Counted from the stretch's first letter, positions 28,483 to 42,724 are shown. The stretch: DNA of 64,000 bases from Ficedula albicollis (GCF_000247815.1 NC_021680.1:6295469-6359468); one strand, 5' to 3'. A program made the numbers and translations. The notes: generated by a model not told the origin, from the sequence alone.

Positions 28483-29167
28483 CTGAGAACAAATCTGACA
28501 ACCAGCAAAAAGCCTCTTTTACAAGCTCCCTTCTGCAAAGCTGAGCAGAGATCAGAAGAATCTCAGCACACAAAATCTGATGCAGGCTGAAATTACTGGA
28601 AGAAGCAAATTCATCTTACTGTCATAATAGCAACCAGCCCTTTGCTGACGTTCCAGACTATTCAACTGCTATTCTGTTGTAAGGAATTTGAGACACACTG
28701 TGGAAAACTGTGATTAAATCCAGGTCTCTCCATGTGAGTAGGACCCACTCGACCAGCAGAGGCATTTCCAGGCATGGCCCACTCACTGCAGAAATGCTTC
28801 CCACTGGATTATGCACCTTGGGCAGGATGTCAGGGGGACAGTACAATCTGGAGAGCCCATGCAGACCTTGCTACCTGCAGGAGATCCCTGGAGATGCCCC
28901 AGCAGGTTCCCTGCAGGCAGGAAGGGGCAGCAGCACATTTACGCATCACCCACCTACCAACACCAAGGCAGAGTGAAAGGTTGTGTAATTTGGGGATTTT
29001 CCAGCCTCAAAACAGAAAACTGGAAATTAAAAGAGAGTCATTGTTACACCTGTGTCATGTTTTCTGAGTCAGGCACAGACACTCCAGCAGCAATGAAGAA
29101 TTACCATCTTGTTTGGTTTCGGATGTGTTGCCTTTGATGAAGGGTAGTCAAAGGTTAGTTTGGGCAG

Positions 29168-29417
29168 TTAATTATTTTCTTGGAAGCAGTCTGTCAAATT
29201 AGTGTCAATTTTTTCAAACCAGTTACACTCAAAATGCCTAAGATGGATCAATACAGAGCAGACAGTGGGTGACAAAAGGGAACCCAGAACCATGAGTTTG
29301 TCTTTTCTTTTCCTGATGTTGTTCCTGAAAGAGTGACTGAGGTCACGTTTCAGGTGAGGAACATGGTGCTGCAAAAGATCCTGCATTATGTCTGTGACCC
29401 TCCTGGTCACAGCTGTG
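29168..29417 (-). CDS. Weak exon candidate with long open frame
   Basis: A good acceptor (TTATTTCTTTTGATTTTGGACAG) is followed by an 82-codon open frame with a 1-base start, reading TAVTRRVTDIMQDLLQHHVP, then HLKRDLSHSFRNNIRKRKDK and on to a TAA at the left end. Possible donors lie near 29227 (TTTTGA/GTGTAAC, or one base pair on). Use of the first would leave two bases and fit the exon at 28482. The charged helical stretch looks coding, but no donor is strong. It could also be a terminal exon, although no poly(A) signal follows closely. Confidence 0.3.
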
Positions 29418-31163
29418 CTGTCCAAAATCAAAAGAAATAAATAACCCAAGTTTTACGGATAAATTCAGTTTTATTAAGGTGTAGCTCACTGAGCTGTGCT
29501 TAAAGCCAAGACAAAAGTTGGATGTGGAAGTCCTAAGGGGCCTCGATCTTTCACTGAGCTTTACATTGAAAAGCCAGAAAGGGACTGGGCCACAAGAAAC
29601 AAGCAGAAATCAAAGACATCCCTGTGTGGCTAAGAAGAAGTGTGAAACACTTCTTGAGGCAGTTAGCTGATCATGAAAGTATTAAAAGCAGTGGCATTAA
29701 CATTTAATGAGAGATTTCCCCCTGCCTCTCCCTTAGTTACCCTTCTGCTACCACATATTTAGAAATACATTTTTGTAATCACATCACTTGCCAGGTGATT
29801 TATAAAGCAGAATGAGCAACAGCCAAACATTTACTAGAAGAGTTGCTGAGCAGTGAACAAATTACCTGCTGTGCCGCAGTAGGACAAACAAGCTGGGCTG
29901 AGTGGTCCATGCTTAAACTCTAATGATCTCATTACCTCAATCAATTTTATTAATCACTACCAAAGTAAAGGTCACACTTCTACCCTCTTCTGTCTCTGGT
30001 TACACTGCTCCTCTCAAATGAATGAGTTCAAAGTCATCCTCTTAAAACCTATCCCTGGTCACCACCTGGCTTGCTCACACTGAACCCTTGTGAAAATGTG
30101 GAGAGGTACTTTGCATATTCCCCTACTAATTCCAAGAATTCAAATAAGTCCCCATTCTCTGAAAGTGAGTCATTAGTTTTGAGTCCACCATCATCATTGT
30201 TTCCAGTCAAAACATCTCAAAAAGGAAATTGCAGCAGCCAAGATAATCAAGCATGGGGGGAGAAATTTTGACACCTTAGATCGTACCACGGAAATTTGCT
30301 CAGAAATTTGAATGAATCAGTAACCTGGAAAAATAACAAAGTGAGTAAAACAGAAACTACAATAGGTTGTGATTAATTTTTTTTTCACTGTTAAGGGGCT
30401 ACGTGCACTGAAGGACACACTGCAGGAGGAGCAGGGCAGTGAGGGAGGAGCAGAAACCCAAGGCACCAGCAAACGTCTGTGACACATCCCAGCTTCCAGG
30501 GCTCCACAACTGAAGGGATGCTTGGACACACAGTCAAAATGATGAATCCAGTCGGAAAATAAGTGGACAAAGGAAGAGAGCTCAGCTGATGGAGTCATCT
30601 CTTCACAGCAGGGATCTCTTCCCAGGCATTGGGCAACATGTTTTGCTCTTCAGCGTGATGTTGAGTGTTAAATCCAGTGAATTATAGGCTCTGTAGTCAT
30701 TGCCAGCTCCAGCTGGCATTGAAAATGGTGAATCCTTTCCTTCCAAGAGGTCAGGTGGGCACTGATTTATCACTGAGGGGAAACCTTTTCGTTTTATTTG
30801 TTGATTATTTTAGCCTGGTGGGGGAAAGGAGTTAGAAGCCATCAGGACATTTTTAACTGAATATTTTCACTTTAAACACAGCAACATCTTTAAAAACTGG
30901 TTGAAGGTAAAATCAAAAGGTTATCCAAATGTATCAGTGATGTCAAGATTCAATAATGCATTTTCATATAGTGAAAAGTTAAGTCAAAATCACTTTTTAA
31001 TGTTTTCATTTCAACAAAAAAAGCATTGAAGATGTTATTTTGACTCAAAAAAGCCCTTTTTTCAAGTTTCAGTTACCTTGCTGAGCCACATCTCTCTTCT
31101 GCCCAGCCCTAATCTTTAAGGTCTACTCAGCACATAAACTGGACAAATGACAGCAAGCATGGA
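29418..31163. other. Unannotated sequence
   Basis: No repeat is recognised. A strong minus-strand acceptor near 30446 (CTGCCCTGCTCCTCCTGCAG) leads into an open stretch (FSARSPLTVKKKLITTYCSF) but no persuasive donor follows. Confidence 0.4.
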
Positions 31164-31766
31164 TGTGGTTTGCTACTGGCCAAACACCAGGTATCCACAA
31201 AAGTCATTTGCTCACCTTCCTCCACTACAGCTGGGCAGAGGAGAGGAAAAAAATTAGTGAAGGGGTCATGAGTTAAGGATTGGGAGAAAAAAAACTTCAA
31301 GGGCAAAATAGACTCAAATATAAAGGTATAAAGTAAATTTATTATTAACTGATTCAGAGGAGGATAACAAGATGTAAAATAAGCCTTTAAAACATATTTT
31401 TTCCCCTTCAGCCCCTTTCTCTTTCCCCCCAACAGTGCAGGAAGACAGGACACGGAGGTTTTAGTCAGTTCATCACTCGAGATCTTTTCCTGTTTGCTCA
31501 GGGAGAGGAGTCTTTCCTCTGCTATGCCATGGGCAAACAGCCTTCCCAAAACTTGTGGCGTGGTTCGTTGGTCCATGGGGTGCAGTTTTTTAAGGACAGG
31601 CTGCTCTAGTTTGGAAGCAAGGGCTGTATCTCCATCTCTGGAAGCAGGACCCTCTCTCTCTATCCAGGTGTCCCACTGGGTCACAGGCTCCTCTAACACC
31701 CACCTGCTCTGGTGTGAGCACTTTTCCCATGGGCTGTGAGTGGATCACTGCATCCCCCGTGGACTT
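31164..31766 (-). mobile_element. ERVL-type LTR, 5'-truncated
   Basis: On the plus strand this begins TGTGGTTTGCTACTGGCC, the inverted 3' end of a long avian ERVL-type LTR. It continues through CTGATTCAGAGGAGGATAAC, GGGAGAGGAGTCTTTCCTCT and repeated CCATGGG-type blocks shared with the LTR at 60026-61200. The minus strand has AATAAA motifs near its 3' end. The copy stops abruptly at 31766, where another LTR begins, so its 5' part is missing. No internal viral genes are present. Confidence 0.65.
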
Positions 31767-32165
31767 TGTTATAAATGACTCCGACCCCAAGTGAGAATGA
31801 GTTTAAGAAGTTTAATTGAGAGCTACTAAAAAATTCACAAAGCGAAAGGGGCAGCATTAGGAGGGTGGCCAACAAAAGAGGCTCGTCCACAAAATGGCAG
31901 CTTCACCTTTCATACCCCTGGTGCTGCATCAGCCAAATAAATATTCATAAACCATCGTACATATTCAAACATCTTCCTTACATATCCCTGGCCCCTCCCA
32001 AAGCCTGCCAGGCGACTCTTCTTTGCTGTCCATTGGTGAAGACCTTGCAGCCTGGATGGAGGTGAGCTGTTATCACCCAAAGTGCCCCCAGGACAGCTGC
32101 CCTCATTCTCCATTCCACTTAAGAGCACAATTGTTTCTTTTATTTCAGAGACTGAAGTCATAGCA
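31767..32165 (-). mobile_element. Solo LTR, ERVK-like
   Basis: On the minus strand this 399-bp element starts TGCTATGA and ends TTATAACA, an imperfect inverted repeat with the usual TG/CA borders. Close to its 3' end the minus strand has ATTAAA in CTCAATTAAACTTCTT and a GGGTCGGAGTCATTTATAAC tail typical of avian ERVK-like LTRs. No retroviral genes flank it, so it is a solo LTR. I see no matching target-site duplication (GGACTT on one side, GGTCAA on the other). Confidence 0.65.
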
Positions 32166-32293
32166 GGTCAATGAGAAGACAAACAAAACCAGAAATACCC
32201 TTTTATTTTCCTTGCACTGCATCCCTGTGCAACCCCTGTGTTGAGGCCTCTTGAGCTAGGAAAGCAGAAAATTTCTTTGGCTGTAAGTATTAA

Positions 32294-32345
32294 ATCATAG
32301 AATCCTTATGGTTGGAAAAGCCCTCCCAGACCTTCCCAGACAGTT
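32294..32345 (-). mobile_element. Short CR1 3' fragment
   Basis: AATCATAGAATCCTTATGGT followed by TGGAAAAGCCCTCCCAGA is the reverse complement of a CR1 3' terminus. Only about 50 bases are recognisable. Confidence 0.55.
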
Positions 32346-34068
32346 ATGTGACTGTCCTTTATTGATCATTGGCAATATTTGCTCCAGTGCTTGTGTACAG
32401 GGATTAAAGGACTGTTTCTAATTTTTCCTTGGAAAGCAGCTCTTCCCCACAGGGTTTGCAATAGTTCAGACATTTTTAATCCTGGGGAGGTGCTGCTGCT
32501 GAGTCCGTGGTGCCCCTGCCCTGCACGGGCTCCGTTCCCATCCCATGCTGTGCTCCAAGGGAATCCCCACACATGCACAGCTGTGGGGGCTCAGGACAGT
32601 GGGAAAACCACTCTGGCATTTTGAGGAGTGGGGAGGAAGGAGGGAGGTTTTGTGGCTTCCCTCCCAGCCCCTTGCAGTCTGACACCAAGCCTGTTTTCCT
32701 GCTGTCTGGAGACCAGGGTGGGAGTGTTAGGCTGGGTTGTGATTTTGCCTAGCAATTATCTCCCATCTTCTGGTAACATGCTCTACCCTCCTCCTTCGCA
32801 GTCAAGAGCTGTCCTGACACAGATGTTCTCTGAAGCAGCTCTGGAGCTGCTCTCCACTTCAGTTGGGGGTTTCTGTTGTTTTTCTTTAAATATTTATATT
32901 GGAGCAGCCCACTGAAATATCCAAATGTATACACAAAGAACCCCAAAGCAGGAGGAGACGGCCAGTCCTACCTCCTTCATCTCCTTGTTTTCTTGCTGCA
33001 GCAGAGAGAAGCCAAAATACACATCTGGAAGGGGTCCACACTTAAACCACTGGAACAGAGGAATTAGATTTTTCCATTACTAGATCGAGCCTTATCTACC
33101 ATTTTGGAAAAGATTCTCAAACCTTACCGGTGAGAGACGAGAGGAAGGTCAGCAAAAATGAGAAACTATCTCCTTCCAGCAGCTCCTGCTTCACCTATTT
33201 CAGCTCATGAAACTACACAGCAAACCCTGAAGGCAGAAAACATCTAGGAGAAGATAACGACCGCAACCTTCCGTAACAGCTGTGGGATGTATTTAACTTG
33301 GAGAGGGGTTACAACGTTAAGGAAGGTTCAAGCCATCTCTGTGGTCTCCTAAGCCCAGGCCAGATGTGTCTGCTCAGCCATGGAACATAAATTACAGCAT
33401 CCTGATGGAATTTAAACCAGCTATCCATGACCCTAGGGGCTGCTGAAAGCGTGTGAGCAGCAAGTGCTTCTTGCAGGATGACTCTCCATCTGTTGCCAAG
33501 GAGGAAAAGGAGGAAGAAGATGATGGCTTCTTAAAGTGTTTAGTCTATTTTCAATTGTTTGTAAAACTCTGATTCTTTATTACACCTAGAAAGAGCAAAA
33601 TACATTCATTTCACCCTAAGCATTCACTTCCCTCATCCTCCTTTCAGGTACTTGCATCATCCACACAGTGTTTCCTCATCATCTGCCTGCCACTTCTACA
33701 TAGAAGTCACATTACTTGTAAAGGGCTACATCTCTGCAGAGCAATTCAGTGGTATTTGTCTTGAGATAAAAACTAACTCTGTGCCATAAAAACCAAACAT
33801 TTACTCGCACAGTTTTCTCTCTCTCTGCAGTTCCATCATTTGCTGGCCCAGCACACTCAGTCTGAGGTGTTGCTGACACTGCTGTGCAGGCTCTTCAGAA
33901 GTCCTTGGATTGTAACTGTGAAAACAGCTGAAATCTCACTTGCCTCTTTCCTCTTCCTCCTGTTGCAAGGGCAGTAGAGGAAAGGTGTGACAATAACCCC
34001 ACACCCTACACACGCCTCCATGGATTTCTCCACTGGGAACACTCCACCACAGCTGTACAATGTTTCAC
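32346..34068. other. Mostly unannotated sequence
   Basis: No repeat is recognised. A minus-strand segment at 33128-33194 reads VKQELLEGDSFSFLLTFLSS and meets a strong donor (CTCACCG/GTAAGG), but the acceptor upstream of it (CTGAAATAG) lacks a pyrimidine tract. It may be an exon of the same minus-strand gene. Confidence 0.35.
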
Positions 34069-34256
34069 ATGGAATCCCAGAATGGTTTGGGTTGGGAGGC
34101 ATCACAGAGCTGGTACTGTTTCATCCCTTTCCTTGGGCAGGGACACCTTCCACTATGCTCCAAGCCCCATCCAACCCAGCCTTGGACACTTCCAGGGATC
34201 CAGGGGCAGCCACAGCTTCTCTGGGCACCCTGTGCCAGGGCCTGCCCACCCTCATA
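34069..34256 (-). mobile_element. CR1 LINE fragment (3' end)
   Basis: The plus strand reads GGAATCCCAGAATGGTTTGG, then CAGGGACACCTTCCACTATG and GGGGCAGCCACAGCTTCTCT, the inverted end of the CR1 subfamily also seen at 2273 and 57648. It stops inside the element at CTGCCCACCCTCATAC. Confidence 0.85.
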
Positions 34257-36540
34257 CTCAGCTGCTTCCTCACACATTCAAGATGCACGTACGTGTCCTG
34301 GTGATACCTCCCTGGATGGATTTATTTGATTCAGGACACCCTGGAGCTCAGCTGCACTTCATGAATCACTGCTGACAATGGGGTGGTGATGTGATGCACC
34401 GAGCACGTTCCTCTCTCAACTGGCGGCGGATGACGGTGAACATTTAATTCCCCCCCTGGATTGCATGGCCTGGGATTTCTCAGAGGAGGCTGAGGGGGTG
34501 AGGTGGTGAGACCAGGGGGTTTCAGTGGGCACTCAGCTGCAATATTACACATGCATCCTCTAACCTCTGGTATGTCCTGACCAGATGCTGGTTTACAAGC
34601 AAATCCCTATTCTCTTGTCATAGGCTTCAGGCTCCTGACTTATAAACAACACGGGACAGCTGCAAGGATCACACACAGCACAGGAGTTTCCAAAGGCCAC
34701 TCCTGTTGATATCTAAATCTCAAGGTGGGCAGGGGTCCAAGTTCTCCCCTGGTTTTTCAAGCTGGTGTCAGATGAAAGATTGCCAGAAGAGACAATGCCA
34801 CCACACTGGAGGGTCCTACTCCAAGCTCAATGAGAGTCTTGACCATGGATGTCCTTCTGCCTTTCAACTTTTATATTAAACTCTTTGAGCAAAAGATCTG
34901 GTGAGCTCATCCAAACTGGCAATATCAGATCCACAGAAAGATAAGAAAAAATACGTAAGCACATATGAAAACGAAAGCACTGCAGACCTTTCTGCTGGAT
35001 AGTGATCATCTTCTTAGGAGGAAAAGAACCTGAGGTTTAAATATTCACAGTGATCAGCCAGACAATCATTACTGATAAAATGATAAAGGCCAAGCAATAA
35101 TTGTCAGCATTTCCCTGGATGCTGATTCAGTTGGTAAAGGAAGAAATATTGCTAAGACTGATTCCTATGTGCATTTCTACAACCCCTTCAGGAGCTGAGT
35201 TAGAAGGGCCTCCATTAGACATTGACAGGTCCATTTATAATAATCTGTAAAAGATTATTTTTTCAGGAATTACCTCTTTCCTTGAAGCCAGCCTTTAAGC
35301 ATTCATCTAAATACCATATTTTGATTTATTCTGCAGCTGCACATTTCTGAGCAGAGGAACATGCCACTGCCAGCAGTCCCACTGCTCAGGAAATAAAATT
35401 TGTGAAAGATGTTCACAAACATTATTTCTCAGATCTAAAATCTAACTGCTGCAGATTTCCACAGCCAGTGAAAATAAAGTAGCTGCTTATGAGTTATTTT
35501 ACAGAAGTTTTTAGAACTGGAAGATTGTAAGGCATGATTTAGATTAGGCTGCAGTGCTGGTAAAGAAAAGATCCAGAGCCTTGGAGGCTTATGGAAAAAG
35601 GAAAGAGCCTTCAGCACAGACACGTTAACACATAAATCAGGCAAGAATGGGAGCCAACACAAGTATGATTTAAGAAATGCATTCGTTTAAATAACAGAGA
35701 AAGTAAAAGCCCCAGGAAACAGAGAAAAAAATCTCTTTCCCTTAAAATCTGGGATCTGCCAGATTATGGAGTTGGGCACGGTGCCATTAACACGGTGCCA
35801 GACAAGGCAGGAATCCTCCTCCTCAGGCCATGACTGGCAGGTTCCACAAAGCAACTCTTTCAAAAGTCAGATGAGGCAACAGAAATGCCCAAGGAAAGCA
35901 GAAAAGGCCAAGGGCCTATTTATAGTCCCTTGTTTGGAAATCTGACTTGCCAAAGAAAGCAATTAGCCCATTATTGTAGTGGTACCTGAGGAAAGGCAAA
36001 GACTTGAAAGAGAGCTAAAGACTATGAAAAATCCACGAAAAGGACTGGTAAAGAAAGATTCAGGAGCCTTGAGAAGGGTAAAAGCTATCCAGAAAACTGT
36101 TTCTCTGTGAGAAACAGCTCACCTCAAAGAAGTAGTTTTCAGTCAGAAAAGAGCAGAGTCACAATGCAGCAATAGAACACAAAAGTGATTTTGTGTGCTG
36201 CAACAAAGAGAGCATGAAGTGGCTGGAGATGCAAATGGATGACGGGGTACCAAAGCTAGGCAAAGAGTGAGACCAGACCAAGAACTTGAGAGCTGCACCA
36301 AGGAACACCAAACTGGGACCTAAAATCTCAAAAATTCTTTACAAACTTTATCTAGCATCATACACAGTCTTGTCTGGATAACTCACTGAACTAAAAGGGC
36401 AATCCTTGATTGTAAAAGTTATTTTCAATTAACGAAACTTCTGTAATTTTTCAGTTCCTCCAAGGGAAGCAGAAGCAACTCAAGAAACTCACACTCTGCC
36501 AGGTCTAAATGTGTGTGGAACACAAACATATTCAGGTGAC
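34257..36540. other. Unannotated sequence
   Basis: No repeat is recognised. A strong minus-strand acceptor near 35988 (GTCTTTGCCTTTCCTCAG) is followed by YHYNNGLIAFFGKSDFQTRD and then a stop. The only donor there would be GC-type (TTTG/GCAAGT), so it is noted but not called. Confidence 0.4.
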
Positions 36541-36650
36541 ACACACACACATATATTTATATTTATATTTATATTTATATTTATATTTATATTTATATTT
36601 ATATTTATATTTATATTTATATTTATATTTATATTTATATTTATATTTAT
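36541..36650. repeat. (CA)n then (ATTTAT)n microsatellite
   Basis: A short ACACACACAC tract passes into about 16 copies of a 6-bp TTTATA unit. It ends directly at a G run. Confidence 0.95.
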
Positions 36651-37004
<354 letters not shown>

Positions 37005-37619
37005 AAAAATATGCATCTGAGCAAAAACTCAGACAGAAATAGTCCTGAATTTCAGCTCCCAGGGAACATGTTCCATGACTCCTGCTCAGAAGGCAAAATT
37101 ACTTTTTGAATATACAAAAGTATACTTTTCCACTAAAAACACTGGGTCGGGAGTTCCTGGGAAGCAGTACCCACGGAGCCCAAGCTATCCCATTTTTTAC
37201 TGTCACTTCCCAGAGTTCAACAATGCTACACCACAGTGCTTTTGTTTGTAAGATCTGGACATTGCAGGAGTGCCAAGAAAGCTCTTTGCTGTCCGTGATG
37301 ACCCCTGGGGCTCACTCAGCACACTCAAACTCTTCCATGACGCAAGGGACTGGGCCCCATGACCAACAGGGCTCCTTCCAAGACCTCTCTGTGATTATGT
37401 GCTGATTAAATACCTGCGTGTACTGCTGCCTTATTTCCTCATTTTGCTCCAAACTCATCAGCCTTGGCCCTGCATCGCTTTATGATGTGAAGTATTATAT
37501 CAGGACCTATAAATAACTCTGCCCTGGGAAGTTCTGCCTTTTTTTTTTTTTTTTTTTGTCCATCCCCTGGTTTTATAATAATTTTCTCTCTGTGTCGTAA
37601 CCGCAGTCCCCATACAGAC

Positions 37620-37772
37620 CTCCCACCAGACCCGGCTTGCAGCCTGACATTCCTTTGTGGATTCTCTGAAAAGCTGCTGAAAAGATGCCCTTGATGAACT
37701 GCACAAACCCCACAGCATTAGCACAGGCAGTCAGAGCTTCACTGCTGCCCATGGCTTTCAACTTCAAATAAA
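37620..37772 (-). CDS. Weak coding exon candidate
   Basis: A pyrimidine-rich acceptor (TCCAGCTGCTCCTCCAAAG) opens a frame with a 2-base start. It encodes VYLKLKAMGSSEALTACANA then VGFVQFIKGIFSAAFQRIHK and GMSGCKPGLVG up to a GGGAG/GTCTGT donor. The mix of small and hydrophobic residues around ANAVGFVQFIKGIFSAAF resembles a membrane-associated helix. The donor is weak, and the frame runs on through GLYGDCGYDTERKLL to a stop, so a terminal exon or a retrocopy is also possible. The family is not recognised. Confidence 0.3.
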
Positions 37773-37950
37773 CTTTGGAGGAGCAGCTGGACATTGAAGA
37801 GAAATCTGAGAAGGAGATTAAGGAGACCAGCATTAGTTTAAATAGCTTAAGGAGACCAGCAAGGTCTCTGCTGTTAGAAATGGTTTGTTTGGGTTTGTTT
37901 CAAAACAGGCAAATAGGAGAGAGATCCAAAAGGCTCTTGCTGGGCTCCCA

Positions 37951-38100
37951 GTGACAGAGCCTGCCAGAGCTCCAGAAGCATTTGGACAACGCTCCCAGGG
38001 ATGCACAGGGTGGGATTGTTGGGGTGTCTGTGCAGGGCCAGGGGTTGGACTCCATGATCCCTGTGGGTCCCTTCCCACTCAGGATATTCTGTGGTTCCAC
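37951..38100 (+). mobile_element. CR1 LINE fragment (3' end)
   Basis: This short plus-strand fragment resembles the copy at 859-1133: GGATGCACAGGGTGGGATTG, CAGGGCCAGGGGTTGGACTC and a tail near AGGATATTCTGTGG. Confidence 0.8.
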
Positions 38101-38734
38101 AATTGCGCAGAGATGACTTACCAGACACAGAGTGGCTCTCCACCACATCACCCATGTGCACCCTGATCCTTGGAATCATCACTCAAAGCAGAGGGAGCTG
38201 GATGGCCTGGCTCTAGGAAACAGCAGGTTCAGCTCCAAACTCTTTGTACCAGAGCAGTGACATCCTGGGTGCAGACATCCCCCTACTGCAGGGTGCAGCT
38301 GCCTGTTGTCCTGACAGAGGTCTGTGTGACAAGTTAGTATCCACAGGAGATTACCTGGACCCCAGTGGGGAAAACTTCCAATTTGCTTTTAAAACCTTCA
38401 CTGAACCATGAGTGGAGCTCTGGTTAATCCTAGGAAGGAAAACAAACACATGAAAGCTGTTGCCACTTGACTATAAAAGCTTAAAAGCTTTTGAATAATG
38501 GCTTTTTAAAATGTATATATATATGTTTGTTATATTTGGAGAATAATGACTGATGGGTCATTTTACTCTGTTTGGTTTTGAACCTGATGCTTTTCTCTGT
38601 GAAAATGTTTTCATTTTGTTACACACGTTCACAACAGATTTCTGCAATCCTTGCTTTACCCCTCACCCGTGGCAGTGACATTGTTGAGATCCTAGGTGAC
38701 ACTGTCTGCAAATACCACACAGAGACTCTGAAGT

Positions 38735-39462
38735 TCAGCAATACTGAGTGCAGGGTGCTGCACCTGGGTCAGGGCAATCCCCACTGGGATTGAGAGCAGC
38801 CCTGCACAGAAGGATTTGGGGATGCTGGTAGGGGGGCGCAAATGGGACATTCCTGGCCATGAGTGCTGGCACACAGAAAGAGAGTGGTATCCCAGACTGC
38901 ATTCCCAGAGTGTGGACAGCAGGAAAAGGGGATTCTGCCCCTCTGCCCTGCTCAGGTGAGACCCCACCTGCAGAGCTGCCTCAGCCCTGGGGCCCAGCAC
39001 AGGAGGACATGGAGCTGTTACAGCTGATCCAGAGAGACTACAAAAATTGTCAGAAGGCAATTACAGGCAGCTGCCCTCTAAAGAAGAGTTGAGAGAGTTG
39101 GGCTTGTTCAACCTGGAGAAGAAAATGCTCTGGGGAGACCTTATTACAGCATTTCAGTGCCAAAAGAGGGCTTAGAAATAAGGTGGACAGAGGTTTCTGC
39201 TATGGTCTGTAGTGACAGGACAAGGAATAATGGATTAGGATGAAAGGAGAAATTTAGATTTTTGGAGGAAATTCTTTGATATGAAGGTGGGGAGGTCCTG
39301 GGACAGAGAAGCTGTGACTGCCCTGGATCCCTGGCAGTGTCCAAGGCCAGGTTGGACAGGGCTTGGAGCACCCTGGGCTAGTGGAAGGTGTCCCTGCCCA
39401 TGGCAGGGGTGGGACTGGAGGAGTTTTAAGGTCTCTTCCAACTTGAAGATATGATCATATTG
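38735..39462 (+). mobile_element. CR1 LINE fragment, longest copy
   Basis: About 730 bp of CR1 3' sequence remains. In order it has GCAGGGTGCTGCACCTGGGT, the AGACCCCACCTGCAGAGCTG block, GGACATGGAGCTGTTACAGC, TTGTTCAACCTGGAGAAGAA, a damaged GAAATTCTTTGATATGAAGG block, and AGGTGTCCCTGCCCATGGCA. The upstream part corresponds to the end of the CR1 reverse-transcriptase frame, here broken by stops and indels. It reaches furthest 5' of all the CR1 copies in the window. Confidence 0.85.
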
Positions 39463-41417
39463 AGGAGTGGCAAAATGAAGGTCATACATCAGTGCTGTGG
39501 AAACACATGCATGGCAAATCCCTCTGAGAAGACAAAGGGAGAATTGCTTCACCTCAGTCCAAGCTGCCATTCAATGTTAGCAAGCAGAGGCTATCAGCAG
39601 TACTGAAAGAGGACAAAAGTCTCATTACGTGGCAGCAAATCAGTATAGAAACTGCATCATTTAACAGCTCTCAGCCTCACCCTTCACCCATTGTTCTGGT
39701 AAAAGAATTTGCTGCCTAAACACACCAAGCCTACAGAAACTGAGGTGTAAGGGGAGTATTTCAGTGCCTTAGGTAACAGTGCTCACTTCCAGCTTCAGAT
39801 TCCGAAGGAAATCTGAAAGAGAGCGATCTTCATTTGCCCAGATGTAAATTGAGAAAGCCATACATCATGCTGTCCTATGCACTTACCTAAAAAAAAAACA
39901 AAACCAATAAAATTAAAAAAGTAGAATTGGGAAGTCAATTTAATAAAAAGTGAGGGGGAACACACCTGAGTGCAAACAGGATTTCAACACTCAGAATCAT
40001 TCAGCCACTGCCAAGATGCTTTAGGAGGAGACACAAATCATTGAGCCACTGCCAAGATGCTTTAGGAGGAGGCAATACCTTTAAGGAGGGAAAATCAATA
40101 TTACAAATGATGTATAAGCACTTTTAGCTGAAGATATCCACAAATACATTTCCAAAAGCACTGGGTGCACCACACTTCCATAATAATTTCATTGATAACC
40201 TATCCCTCATAGAAACTTCCCAATGAATGGAGTCCCAAGAATTATCCAATTAAATCAATTGGTTTGATTTTTGTAGATTAACTGTCACTCTTCAAAAAGG
40301 AATTAGGCCAATTTAATTACAGGAACACACAGAACTATTAATTAAAATACTATTAATTCTCACATCACTTTCCATGTGAAAGCACACAGAAACTAATTTA
40401 AAATAACATATTTAAATGTATTTAGGAACATTACCTGTGGTTAATATAAAGAACATTTGAGGAGACAGTCCTTACAAAACACAACCCGGTGGTTGAGCGA
40501 CAGCTTTTATACCTTCCTCACTCAAAACCACTCCACAGACTTTATTTCCCCAAACATCTTCCATAATCTCTGTCAGTCAGTTGGTGTGATTGCTCTCATG
40601 CTGTTGCTACCCCTGACAAACCACGGGTGGCAGGATAAAGAGGGAGCACTTCGTTCCACAAGCACATCACTGAAAATGTTTCATGTGCTCAGCCAGCAAA
40701 TGACTGCATAAAATATATGTAAGATGATAACTACAGACACTGTTATCACTCTGAATTATCCTCTACTCCTCTTTAAGATATGCAAATGCTTTATGAAATG
40801 TCAAGCTATTGGGAGTTTTTTTAAATACCGTGTTTCATCTTCTAAAATCTGTTAGAGGCAGCAAAGCCTAATGATGTACCGATATACACCCAGCACCTTC
40901 CTTCTCAGGTACATCTCTAGAAGCTGAGAAAAGATGAATGTAATGCTTTTACCACAGGGAAGGGGGGGAAGCATCTCTGAAGCAAAGAGGAGTAAGGACA
41001 GAGACTGCAGCGCTCCCGGCACCGGCTCCGCTTTCCCAGGCTAACACCGACCTCTACGGGCAGCACAGAACGGTGCAAAGCAGAGGACTGCAGGAAGGAC
41101 AAACGCTCCAGGAAAAAAAGGGAAAATCGAAAAGCCTGGTGGACTTGTCTGGAAGACAAAGTCATTGTACTGAAGTAAGATCTGGATAATTATCATCCCT
41201 CTGGTGCAGTGATGAGCTCTAGGAGCAGTTACACCCCTTTTGAATTGACCCTTGCTGGGACAGATTTTGGTGAGAAACAGACTCAATGTACAATGCCCTT
41301 CTAAAACCCAGGGAATGACTCCCTAAAGGAACCTTCCAGTGTCCGAGCCCCACTGAGTGCCAGTCTGGCACATCTGAGGTGTTCCTGAGCCCAGGAGGGA
41401 ACGTGGACATCTCTGCT
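39463..41417. other. Mostly unannotated sequence with a small CpG cluster
   Basis: No gene or known repeat is seen. A 41-bp duplication (GCCACTGCCAAGATGCTTTA at 40004 and 40045) and a compact CpG-rich patch at about 41008-41072 stand out against the CpG-poor background. Confidence 0.45.

Positions 41418-42724
<1,307 letters not shown>

Noticed and set aside
31127..31699. 190-codon minus-strand frame
   Set aside because: It lies within the ERVL-type LTR, which is non-coding.
38692..39570. Open frames of 75-122 codons
   Set aside because: They fall in a decayed CR1 3' region with disrupted coding sequence.
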